This document shows positions 1 through 5,407 of a stretch of DNA of 9,488 nt, piece by piece (the stretch's first letter is position 1; each line of letters starts with the position of its first letter). Source of the DNA: an uncultured Lachnospira sp. (GTDB lineage Bacteria > Bacillota > Clostridia > Lachnospirales > Lachnospiraceae). The stretch is from NCBI GenBank assembly GCA_910587485.1, contig CAJUKN010000024.1:1-9488 (forward strand). The letters are read 5' to 3'. A program made the translations under genes and the position numbers. Under the pieces are notes generated by a model. It was not told the origin of the DNA, searched no databases, and saw nothing but the letters and a program-made list of their open reading frames with translations.

Positions 1-84
1 AAACTGGGTTTGAAAGCCGCAGAAAATAAGGGTTGGAGAATCCGAGAGGCTATTACTAAAGAAAGGAGGATAATTACCATTTGA
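1..84 (+). CDS. C-terminal end of an unidentified upstream gene (partial)
   Basis: Frame 1 is open from the window edge to a TGA at 82-84 and gives 27 residues ending in GWRIREAITKERRIITI. The other two forward frames contain stops within the first 30 bases. The peptide is basic and I do not recognise it. It is too short to assign a family. An AGGAGG lies inside it at 64-69, close to its end, which would suit translational hand-over to something downstream, although no good start codon follows at normal spacing. It may simply be an open frame by chance. Confidence 0.3.
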   Translation, partial: KLGLKAAENKGWRIREAITKERRIITI

Positions 85-124
85 TAAACAGTTATTTTAT
101 TAACTGAAATGAATTATTTTTTTT

Positions 125-130
125 AGGAGG
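125..130 (+). promoter_or_regulatory. Ribosome binding site fixing the start at 139
   Basis: AGGAGG lies eight bases before ATG 139 and is preceded by a run of eight T. This decides the start in favour of the longer N-terminus of the exported protein. Confidence 0.75.
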
Positions 131-138
131 ATTTACAT

Positions 139-810
139 ATGAAAAATTGTGTAAGCAAAAATGAGAATATGCTGTCATTTATGAAGAAAAATGTTAGTGA
201 AATGCAAAAGGTACAAAAAAACATTTATTTGTGTCAAATTAAAAGATTAGTATTTACAGTTGCCATATTGTTGTTTTCAGTATTGTTTATTAATGAGGCA
301 AAAGCTGAGGAAGCTAAAGAATTTCCAAAAAAAGCACTTGATAGCATCAATGTTCAGTTAGATGCTGCTGATAAAGATAAATTAGGTGTATCTAGTGAAG
401 CAGATGCCTCTCAAATGCAAGTAAGTGTTGAATATGGTGAGGTTTCAGAGAATGGTATACAAGAGATAAATGGAAGAGAAAAACCAACATATACAACTTA
501 CAAAGATATTACTTTTAATTTGAATGATGGTTATATTACCTTTAGAGTATCTGTATATTACTATTATGTGGATGGTGATTATGCTGAAATATATTATTAT
601 GCTATACAAAAAATTCATGAATTTTTAGTTTTAGCTGGTGATAAGGAGAAAGAAGGATACGTAACACAGCATGGTACATTTTCAAGAATAACAATACTTT
701 ATCAAGTAGTATTTTATACGGTTTCTGAGCAATCTTATATTGCAAAGATTGAATTAGATGTAGATTATTGGGGAGAGTTTAGTTGTAATCTTGATTTGTA
801 TGTAAAATAA
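139..810 (+). CDS. Exported protein of unknown function, Tyr-rich
   Basis: This 223-residue protein matches no family I recognise. A hydrophobic stretch at residues 37-51 follows Lys/Arg (IKRLVFTVAILLFSVLF) and leads to AKA at 54-56 before EE, a typical signal peptidase I site, so it is probably secreted or surface-released. The n-region is unusually long, about 36 residues. The start is supported by AGGAGG at 125-130, eight bases before the ATG; later in-frame ATGs at 181 and 202 lack such a site. The mature part, about 167 residues, starts acidic and becomes rich in Tyr, Val and Ile in alternating patterns (for example VSVYYYYVDGDYAEIYYYA near 135-153), which suggests a beta-rich fold. There is no lipobox, no sortase motif and no further membrane segment. 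A hairpin at 879-920 ends the unit. Role unknown. Confidence 0.8.
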   Translation: MKNCVSKNENMLSFMKKNVSEMQKVQKNIYLCQIKRLVFTVAILLFSVLFINEAKAEEAKEFPKKALDSINVQLDAADKDKLGVSSEADASQMQVSVEYGEVSENGIQEINGREKPTYTTYKDITFNLNDGYITFRVSVYYYYVDGDYAEIYYYAIQKIHEFLVLAGDKEKEGYVTQHGTFSRITILYQVVFYTVSEQSYIAKIELDVDYWGEFSCNLDLYVK

Positions 811-878
811 GACTTATTTTCAATTAAATAAAAAATAGTGTAATTTGTTTTTAGCAAAAAATTGCATATTTTGATTTT

Positions 879-920
879 ATAATCTCACGAAATCATGGAG
901 TATTGATTTCGTGAGATTAT
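879..920 (+). terminator. Strong hairpin, probable terminator
   Basis: A perfect 17-bp inverted repeat (879-895 and 904-920, core TCTCACGAAATCA) encloses an 8-base loop. It lies 70 bases after the exported-protein gene. The following sequence is T-rich but not a clean T-run (TTACTTTATA), so termination is likely but may be imperfect. The left flank is also AT-rich, so it could act in both directions. Confidence 0.65.
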
Positions 921-927
921 TTACTTT

Positions 928-1047
928 ATAGGTGATAATGTATTGATTGGAATGATATCACATGTAAAGAAGTTAAGAGAATAAGTTGATATAAAGCTGG
1001 TTGTAACAAAAACAAAAGATGGCAATGAAGCAGTATGGAAAATGTGA
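928..1047 (+). pseudogene. Remnant of the C-terminus of an SbcC/Rad50-type ATPase
   Basis: Reading positions 928-1047 in one frame gives GDNVLIGMISHVKKLRE, then an in-frame TAA at 982-984, then VDIKLVVTKTKDGNEAVWKM and a TGA at 1045-1047. This closely resembles the last part of SbcC-family exonuclease ATPases. There, a hydrophobic strand ending in the H-loop histidine (IGIISHV) is followed by a conserved ELKERI-type helix and a final beta strand rich in Val and Lys. The rest of the ATPase (Walker A, coiled coil, signature motif) is absent, and the hairpin at 879-920 abuts the remnant. I read it as a decayed gene tail left by deletion. The family call rests on my recognition of the motif, and the stretch is short. 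Confidence 0.5.
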
Positions 1048-1111
1048 ATAAAGCTTTTACTTTTGGGAGATACTCATAAGTGTGAAAAAATCTTTAAAGG
1101 TGGTGAATATT

Positions 1112-1297
1112 ATGAGTCAGCTTTCAGAAAAAGAATTATCTGCAATTAATGAATTGTTACATGGAGAGGAACTTTTGGTAAAGAAGTTTCAGATGCTTGC
1201 ACAACATTCTGAAGACCAAGAAATTAAGAGTAAATTTGAAAATATTGCCGAGCAACATCAGTCTCATTTCAATATGCTTTACAGAGAACTTGGCTAA
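1112..1297 (+). CDS. Small spore-coat-associated helical protein
   Basis: This 61-residue, entirely helical and charged protein starts MSQLSEKELSAINELLHGEE and ends with QHQSHFNMLYREL. It resembles the short coat-associated proteins of spore-forming Clostridia that sit directly before CotF-like genes. These have a two-helix ferritin-like pattern with Glu and His spaced along the helices (EELLVKK, EQHQSHF). There is no signal peptide, cysteine or membrane segment. ATG 1112 is chosen over the GTG at 1082 because AGGTGGTG at 1098-1105 sits six bases before it, whereas 1082 has no binding site. The stop lies 77 bases before the CotF-like gene, and a single terminator follows both, so they are probably co-transcribed during sporulation. 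The coat role comes from family and context; no biochemical activity can be read from the sequence. Confidence 0.65.
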   Translation: MSQLSEKELSAINELLHGEELLVKKFQMLAQHSEDQEIKSKFENIAEQHQSHFNMLYRELG

Positions 1298-1374
1298 AAA
1301 GTGAAAACTTGTGTTTATATTCAGATTGTCAACAGCTTGTTAAACTTACCCACTGTGCAAGAATGGAGGATTTT

Positions 1375-1644
1375 ATGGAAATTTATACAGATAAAGAAAT
1401 ATTAGGTGATGCGTTAACTTCATCAAAAACAGCCACAAATGATTACAATATGTATTCTAATGAATGTGTACACGATAATGTAAGAGATGTTATGTTAAAT
1501 CTTTTAGAGAAAGAACATGATATTCAAAATGAAGTGTTTAATATGATGCATTCAAGAGGTTTATATCCAACACCTGAAGCGCAAAATCAAAAAATTCAAG
1601 AGGCAAAGGACAAGTATTCTTGTAGTTATAAAGCAACAATGTAA
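1375..1644 (+). CDS. CotF-like spore coat protein
   Basis: This 89-residue protein matches the Coat_F (CotF) family of spore coat components. The pattern is YTDKEILGDALTSSK at residues 4-18, then the helix with NDYNMYSNECVHDNVRD at 22-38, then a helix LLEKEHDIQNEVFNMMHSRG at 43-62 and the characteristic short tail GLYPTPEA at 62-69 before a Lys/Gln-rich end. These proteins form helical bundles in the spore coat and have no known enzyme activity. ATG 1375 is preferred because TGGAGGA (1364-1370) lies five bases upstream. The in-frame ATG at 1363 overlaps that site and the earlier frame extension has none. It is the second gene of a pair with the small coat protein at 1112-1297. I could not find a convincing sporulation sigma-factor promoter, so timing is inferred. 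Confidence 0.8.
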   Translation: MEIYTDKEILGDALTSSKTATNDYNMYSNECVHDNVRDVMLNLLEKEHDIQNEVFNMMHSRGLYPTPEAQNQKIQEAKDKYSCSYKATM

Positions 1645-1694
1645 TTTTTAGAATATTTTGTCTAATGATAAAATGCGACATTAATGACTATATT

Positions 1695-1748
1695 AATCCC
1701 CATAAAATATTTGAGCTTATTGGCTTATATATTTTATGGGGATTTTTA
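1695..1748 (+). terminator. Rho-independent terminator after the coat genes
   Basis: A perfect 16-bp inverted repeat, AATCCCCATAAAATAT (1695-1710) and its complement (1729-1744), has an 18-base loop and is followed by TTTTA, so the T-run is five bases counting the arm end. It lies 50 bases after the CotF-like stop codon. The CCCC/GGGG core sits at the base of the stem. Confidence 0.75.
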
Positions 1749-1853
1749 TATCTATAGTAGATACACATCATCTTTGTTAAATATTGAAATATTGTGCGTA
1801 TAATTCTATCCATTTTGGATAACAGAAAATTAGAAACTAACAGTTGTTATAAC

Positions 1854-1883
1854 TTGAATTTTTTGCTATGATTTTAATATAGT
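1854..1883 (+). promoter_or_regulatory. Candidate sigma-A promoter for the DMT permease leader
   Basis: TTGAAT (1854-1859) and TATAGT (1878-1883) are separated by 18 bases. Alternatives nearby are TTGCTA (1863-1868) with TATAAA (1887-1892), also 18 bases apart, and an exact TATAAT at 1799-1804 with a weak, 19-base-spaced TTGTTA. In this AT-rich stretch none is decisive. All would give a long leader of about 170 to 260 bases. Confidence 0.35.
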
Positions 1884-1921
1884 TATTATAAAATATAGCA
1901 AGATAAAAAATTTACCCTTAT

Positions 1922-2035
1922 CAGGCAAGATGGCTAAAAAAAGAGTTCAACTTGCCTGTAAAAAAATGCCATCAAGTGGCAATGCAAGGAGGTTAGAAGC
2001 ACGCAGTCAAGCAGATTGGGAATATCTGCTTGATT
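1922..2035 (+). promoter_or_regulatory. Structured 5' leader ahead of the DMT permease
   Basis: Three hairpins follow each other. The first is CAGGCAAG (1922-1929) with CTTGCCTG (1951-1958). The second is TGCCA (1967-1971) with TGGCA (1977-1981) around the loop TCAAG. The third is a 10-bp stem TCAAGCAGAT (2007-2016) with its complement (2024-2033), extendable by one G-U and one A-U pair to 2005-2035. The loop of the second hairpin can also pair with CTTGA in the third. The stretch is less AT-rich than its flanks. No T-run follows the last stem, so it is not an ordinary terminator. It matches no riboswitch consensus that I know, and a cis-regulatory RNA is only a possibility. Confidence 0.4.
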
Positions 2036-2037
2036 AA
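1930..2037 (+). CDS. Possible 35-residue ORF within the permease leader
   Basis: ATG 1930 opens a 35-codon frame that begins MAKKRVQLACKKMPSSG and ends ARRLEARSQADWEYLLD before TAA at 2035-2037. It covers exactly the hairpin region and ends 30 bases before the permease start. The first half is basic and the second half has a mixed composition that looks protein-like (Trp, Glu, Tyr, Leu). There is only a weak ribosome binding site (AGG at 1923-1925). It could be a leader peptide, a small protein, the tail of a decayed gene, or an accident of the less AT-rich hairpin sequence. I do not recognise the peptide. Confidence 0.3.
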   Translation: MAKKRVQLACKKMPSSGNARRLEARSQADWEYLLD

Positions 2038-2067
2038 GCTATTATTTATATTGAAAAGAGAATGATT

Positions 2068-2934
2068 ATGTGGTTTTTAATGGCAGTTTTATCTGCTTTT
2101 TTTGCAGGACTTACATCTATTTTTGCTAAGTGTGGAATTAAAAAAACGGATTCTGATATTGCAACAGCAATTAGAACAATTATTGTTTTATTATCAGCAT
2201 GGTGTATGGTATTTGTAGTTCATGCAACGAAAACAATTACAGAAATAGATTTGAAATCGTTTATTTTTTTAGTATTGTCAGGGTTTGCAACAGGAGCATC
2301 ATGGATATGTTATTTTAAAGCATTGTCTATAGGTGATGTAAATAAAGTTGTACCAATTGACAAATCAAGTACAATTTTGACGGTATTGCTTGCAATTATT
2401 TTATTTCAAGAAACCAATCATTTAAAAATAAAGCTGTTGGGAACTTTTCTTCTTGCAGTTGGAATATTTTTAATGATAGAAAACAAACAAAGCAAGAAGA
2501 TTAGTAAAAATAATAAATGGATTATTTACGCTGTGCTTTCTGCCATATTTGCTGCGTTTACGTCCGTTCTTGCAAAAATTGGAATTTCTAATGTAGAATC
2601 TAATTTAGGTACAGCAATTCGCACAATCGTTGTTCTTTTAATGTCTTGGAGTATTGTTTTTGCCAAAGGAAAGCATAAAAATTTAAAAGTAATTGATAAA
2701 AAAGAATTTATTTACATAGTATTGTCTGGGTTGGCTACAGGAGCGTCATGGTTGTGTTATTACTATGCTATTCAAAATGGAGTGGTCAGTGTTGTTGTGT
2801 CCATTGATAAATTAAGTATTTTAGTAACTGTAATATTTTCTTATATAGTATTTGGAGAAAAACTTTGTAAAAAATCATTTATAGGGCTTTGTTTTATGGT
2901 GACTGGAATTTTGATTATGGCTTTAGGAGTATAG
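2068..2934 (+). CDS. EamA/DMT-superfamily permease
   Basis: This is an integral membrane protein of 288 residues with about ten hydrophobic segments, the standard size for EamA (drug/metabolite transporter) proteins. It consists of two homologous five-helix halves, and the repeat is plain to see. SAFFAGLTSIFAKCG (9-23) matches SAIFAAFTSVLAKIG (158-172). TAIRTIIVLL (33-42) matches TAIRTIVVLL (182-191). LSGFATGASWICY (70-82) matches LSGLATGASWLCY (219-231). The segments around PIDKSS (96-101) and SIDKLS (245-250) match too. A basic linker, about 139-150, joins the halves. ATG 2068 is preferred to ATG 2062 because AAAGAG (2055-2060) is seven bases upstream of it and only one base from 2062. Such permeases export or import small metabolites in the cytoplasmic membrane, and the substrate cannot be read from sequence. 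The gene stands alone with a long leader. Confidence 0.85.
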   Translation: MWFLMAVLSAFFAGLTSIFAKCGIKKTDSDIATAIRTIIVLLSAWCMVFVVHATKTITEIDLKSFIFLVLSGFATGASWICYFKALSIGDVNKVVPIDKSSTILTVLLAIILFQETNHLKIKLLGTFLLAVGIFLMIENKQSKKISKNNKWIIYAVLSAIFAAFTSVLAKIGISNVESNLGTAIRTIVVLLMSWSIVFAKGKHKNLKVIDKKEFIYIVLSGLATGASWLCYYYAIQNGVVSVVVSIDKLSILVTVIFSYIVFGEKLCKKSFIGLCFMVTGILIMALGV

Positions 2935-2941
2935 GTTTTGC

Positions 2942-2970
2942 TTGTATTTGGTATGATATTTTAGTATAAT
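2942..2970 (+). promoter_or_regulatory. Candidate promoter for the spermidine-synthase-like gene
   Basis: An exact TATAAT (2965-2970) lies 17 bases after TTGTAT (2942-2947), just past the permease stop. The -10 element and spacing are ideal and the -35 is poor (three of six). Transcripts would have a leader of about 220 bases that includes the inverted-repeat element. Confidence 0.4.
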
Positions 2971-2981
2971 AATGCGAAAAT

Positions 2982-3006
2982 TATATAAATTTTATTAATT
3001 TATATA
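2982..3006. repeat. AT-only inverted repeat
   Basis: TATATAAATT (2982-2991) pairs with AATTTATATA (2997-3006) across a five-base loop. It contains no G or C and has no T-run on the + strand, so it is a poor terminator. It lies between the permease and the inverted-repeat element. Confidence 0.4.
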
Positions 3007-3024
3007 TAAAAAGGCGTTATTAGA

Positions 3025-3119
3025 GGCTGTTGCAAAAAGGATTTCAAGTACTATATATAGTTTTATTTTATCGTTATAACTGCTACATATAGCATAAGTT
3101 TTCTATTTTGCAACAGTCC
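3025..3119. mobile_element. 95-bp element with IS-like terminal inverted repeats
   Basis: GG-CTGTTGCAAAA (3025-3037) faces TTTTGCAACAGTCC (3106-3119). This is an 11-bp perfect repeat, extended by GG/CC with one extra base on the right side. The consensus GGxCTGTTGCAAAA is very like the ends of several insertion sequence families (IS6 and IS1182 types have ends of the form GG..CTGTTGCAAA). The interior is AT-rich, has no ORF, and contains a small hairpin TGCTA/TAGCA (3081-3094). I see no clear target-site duplication, so this could be a MITE, a solo IS remnant, or just a long-range RNA hairpin. Confidence 0.4.
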
Positions 3120-3126
3120 CGCAAGA

Positions 3127-3153
3127 TTTGTGTCTGCGTACACTTGACACAAA
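3127..3153. repeat. Inverted repeat in the leader of the spermidine-synthase-like gene
   Basis: TTTGTGTC (3127-3134) and GACACAAA (3146-3153) form an 8-bp stem with an 11-base loop, 43 bases before the start codon at 3196. An exact TTGACA (3144-3149) is embedded but no -10 element follows at proper spacing. It could be an operator or an RNA hairpin. Confidence 0.35.
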
Positions 3154-3195
3154 CTCGCTAATGTGCAAAAGACATGCGCAGAAATGAGGATTAAT

Positions 3196-3762
3196 ATGAA
3201 AGAAAGACCTATTTTAAAAAATAAGATTTTTTTGTACATAACAGAATTTTTTTCAGGAATGTCCGTAATGGCAGTAGAACTTGGTGCAAGTAGATTACTT
3301 GCGCCTTATTTTAGTTCTTCGCAGATAGTCTGGACAATTATTATTGGTACAATTATGATAGCAATGGCTTTAGGCAATATATTTGGCGGAAGGTCAGCCG
3401 ATAAAAATCCGAATCCAGACAAGCTTTATGGAAGAATTATTATTGCTGCCATTTGGATTGCATTGATTCCAGTTGTTGGAAAATATATTATTATTGGCAT
3501 TTCGGCAGTGCTTATCTTTACAGTCAACAGCAATTTTCTGGTCTGGGCGGCATTTGCAGCCTGTATGGTTATTTTTGTATTTCCATTATTTTTGCTTGGG
3601 ACAGTAACACCTTCATTGGTAAAATATTCTGTAGACAGTCTTGAAGATAATGGCAAAACAGTTGGAAATTTAGGTGCATTTAATACCATTGGAAGTATTA
3701 TAGGTACTTTTTTACCTACATTTGTAACAATACCAGCTTGGGGACTTCGATTACTTTTTTAG
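3196..3762 (+). pseudogene. N-terminal membrane part of a frameshifted spermidine-synthase-like protein
   Basis: This 188-residue fragment is strongly hydrophobic with five to six membrane segments. ITEFFSGMSVMAVELGASRLLAPYF (15-39) and the loop GNIFGGRSADKNPNPDKLYGR (60-80) are typical of the membrane half of fused permease/spermidine-synthase proteins in Clostridia. So is VGNLGAFNTIGSIIGTFLPTFVTIPA (156-181). After Ala181 the frame runs into WGLRLLF and a TAG at 3760-3762. The next hydrophobic segment and the enzyme domain continue in the -1 frame. Restoring one G after 3738 gives IPAVGTSITFL, the expected family sequence, and a 533-residue product. ATG 3196 is chosen because ATGAGGA (3184-3190) lies five bases before it. 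As written, this fragment lacks all catalytic residues. A sequencing or assembly error is a real alternative to a true mutation. Confidence 0.75.
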
Positions 3763-4796
3763 TTTTTGCAGCAATTTTGTTGATATTATCTTTTATTTAT
3801 TTTTTATCGTCAAAGATAATGGCAAAAAAATTGATAGTAGGTGCTGTTTTATTTCTTATATGCTGTATTTTTGGACATTCCACAGCGTTTGCATTTTGGG
3901 AGAGTAATCTTGTATATGAAGGTGAGTCTATATATAATTATCTGCAAGTTAAAGAAAATGATAATGAGGTTATTCTTTCTACCAATGTTTTATTTGGCGT
4001 GCAGTCTATGTTTGTAAAGGATAACAGCTTGACAGGTATGTATTATGACTATGCGCTTGCATCTGCTTATATGGCAGATATTTATCATAAAAATAATATA
4101 GATGTTTTAATACTTGGCAATGGAACAGGCACATTTTCAACACAACTCAACCATCATTTTGATAATGTCACTATAGAAGGCGTTGAAATTGATGAGAAAA
4201 TTACAAAATTGGCATATGAATATTTTGAACTTTCAGATAATGTGAATGTGACAACATATGATGGAAGGGCTTATTTACAGGCGATTGACAAAAAGTATGA
4301 TATTATTATGGTTGATGCATATCAAGATATTACAATTCCTTTTCAAATGTCAACTATAGAATTTTTTACAATGGTAAAACAACACTTGAATGATGATGGG
4401 GTGATGGTTGTTAATATGAATATGCGTTCAACACAGGAGGGCAATATTAGTCAATATTTATCGGATACAATAGCTTATGTGTTTAGTGATGTATATACAG
4501 TGGATGTGTCTGGTTCTACAAATCGAGAATTATTTGCAGGCAATAAAGACTTGATGAATATATTTCATATGAATATAAATCTTGAAAAGAATACAGAACT
4601 TCAAGCGTTAATGAGTAGAGTGAACAGTCATTTAGAACCGTATCATTCTGGAAATTATATAATGACAGATGATAAGGCACCTGTAGAATTATTAGGTATG
4701 AAGGTGATTGATTCATTGATTGGAAATGAGGTTGAATATTATAAAAAAATATATGATACCGAAGGTATTAAAGGGCTGATAGAGGCGTTACAGTGA
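3738..4796 (+). pseudogene. C-terminal aminopropyltransferase (spermidine-synthase-like) part of the frameshifted gene
   Basis: This continues the gene in the -1 frame (352 residues counted from the TTG at 3738). Two more membrane segments (about 3-26 and 30-53) are followed by a soluble spermidine-synthase fold. The methyltransferase-like nucleotide site is VLILGNGTGTF (123-133). The acidic residues that follow are in GVEIDEK (148-154). DGRAYL (175-180) and IIMVDAYQD (189-197) are the conserved strand-4 region and active-site Asp, and TDDKAPVE (310-317) is the characteristic C-terminal motif. Family members transfer an aminopropyl group from decarboxylated S-adenosylmethionine to putrescine, but for membrane-fused homologues the substrate is uncertain. 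No ribosome binding site precedes the TTG or the in-frame ATG at 3819, so independent translation is doubtful. The catalytic domain itself shows no decay, which favours a recent mutation or a read error. Confidence 0.75.
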
Positions 4797-4812
4797 GAAG
4801 TATGAAGGAAAA

Positions 4813-4836
4813 GATTGAAAACTGAAATTTTCAATC
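4813..4836. repeat. Hairpin between the synthase-like gene and the acetyltransferase
   Basis: GATTGAAAA (4813-4821) pairs with TTTTCAATC (4828-4836) around a six-base loop, 16 bases after the synthase stop. No T-run follows on the + strand (ACAAAA), so it is at best a weak terminator or an mRNA processing/stability element within a unit. Confidence 0.35.
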
Positions 4837-4866
4837 ACAAAATTTGTGTCAGAAATGAGAAAAAGT

Positions 4867-5337
4867 ATGAAAATTAGACGAGCAAAAGAAAGTGATATGA
4901 CAGGGATAAATCAGTTATTGCTGCAAGTATTGACAGTGCATCATAACCAAAGACCTGATTTATTTAAGGGAAATACAAAAAAGTATACAGATAAAGAGTT
5001 AAAAGCAATAATTGATGATGATATGAAACCAATATTTGTTGCAGTAGATAGAGATGGGGCAGTTTTGGGCTATGCTTTTTGTCAGTATATACAACATATT
5101 GATGATAATATACTTACAGATATTAAATCTATGTATATTGATGATTTGTGTGTTGATGAAAAGAGCAGAGGCACTCATATAGGAAAGTCACTGTATGAAT
5201 ATGTTGTTGATTATGCAAGAAAATCAGGATGCTATAATGTTACTTTAAATGTTTGGAGTTGTAACAAAAATGCAATGCAATTTTATAAGAAATGTGGTTT
5301 GGTGCCTCAAAAAATTGGAATGGAGAAGATATTGTAG
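4867..5337 (+). CDS. GNAT family N-acetyltransferase
   Basis: This 156-residue protein has the GNAT layout. MKIRRAKESDMTGI at the start is the usual first strand and helix. FVAVDRDGAVLGYAF (57-71) is the beta2-beta3 hairpin. YIDDLCVDEKSRGTHIGKSLYEYV (90-113) is motif A, with the acetyl-CoA pyrophosphate loop R101-G-T-H-I-G106. NAMQFYKKCGLV (135-146) is motif B, ending in the common GL/GF turn. Such enzymes transfer an acetyl group from acetyl-CoA to an amine of a small molecule, peptide or protein, and the substrate cannot be told. ATG 4867 is preferred because AGAAATGAG (4851-4859) precedes it by seven bases, the same arrangement as at 3196 and 7539. A GTG at 4846 and an ATG at 4855 would use part of that site as codons. 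It lies 70 bases after the synthase-like gene and may be read from it. Confidence 0.85.
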   Translation: MKIRRAKESDMTGINQLLLQVLTVHHNQRPDLFKGNTKKYTDKELKAIIDDDMKPIFVAVDRDGAVLGYAFCQYIQHIDDNILTDIKSMYIDDLCVDEKSRGTHIGKSLYEYVVDYARKSGCYNVTLNVWSCNKNAMQFYKKCGLVPQKIGMEKIL

Positions 5338-5351
5338 AAAATGAATAGATA

Positions 5352-5380
5352 TTGTCATATTTGGGAAATATATCTATAAA
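5352..5380 (+). promoter_or_regulatory. Sigma-A-type promoter of ppk1
   Basis: TTGTCA (5352-5357) and TATAAA (5375-5380) are exactly 17 bases apart, with five of six consensus bases at each. The start of transcription would fall near 5387, leaving a leader of about 20 bases with AAGGAAG (5392-5398) before ATG 5408. This is the best housekeeping promoter in the window and separates ppk1 from the acetyltransferase gene. Confidence 0.65.
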
Positions 5381-5389
5381 ATATATTTC
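5365..5389. repeat. Palindrome overlapping the ppk1 promoter
   Basis: GAAATATAT (5365-5373) and ATATATTTC (5381-5389) are a perfect 9-bp inverted repeat around CTATAAA. It spans the spacer and the -10 element and reaches the likely transcription start, a typical position for a repressor operator. AT-rich sequence makes chance palindromes more likely. Confidence 0.35.
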
Positions 5390-5407
5390 TTAAGGAAGTG
5401 ACAATAC

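Noticed and set aside
89..124. Hairpin CAGTTA/TAACTG followed by T8 as a terminator
   Set aside because: The stem is only six AT-rich pairs and lies ten bases from the T-run, so it is too weak to call.
1059..1083. Possible sporulation sigma-factor promoter (AC then CATA at 1075) before the coat genes
   Set aside because: The spacing (14 bases) and the bases after CATA do not fit the SigE, SigG or SigK consensus well enough to call.
1807..1821. Short hairpin TATCCA/TGGATA in the gap before the DMT permease leader
   Set aside because: It is six pairs with a three-base loop in AT-rich DNA and has no associated element, so chance is likely.
3144..3172. Exact TTGACA as a -35 element before the spermidine-synthase-like gene
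   Set aside because: No acceptable -10 element occurs 15-19 bases downstream, and the hexamer is part of the inverted repeat GACACAAA.
3755..3762. Programmed -1 frameshift at the T6 run before TAG
   Set aside because: The reading already departs from the expected family sequence at 3738, about 18 bases earlier, and no zero-frame slippery heptamer is present.
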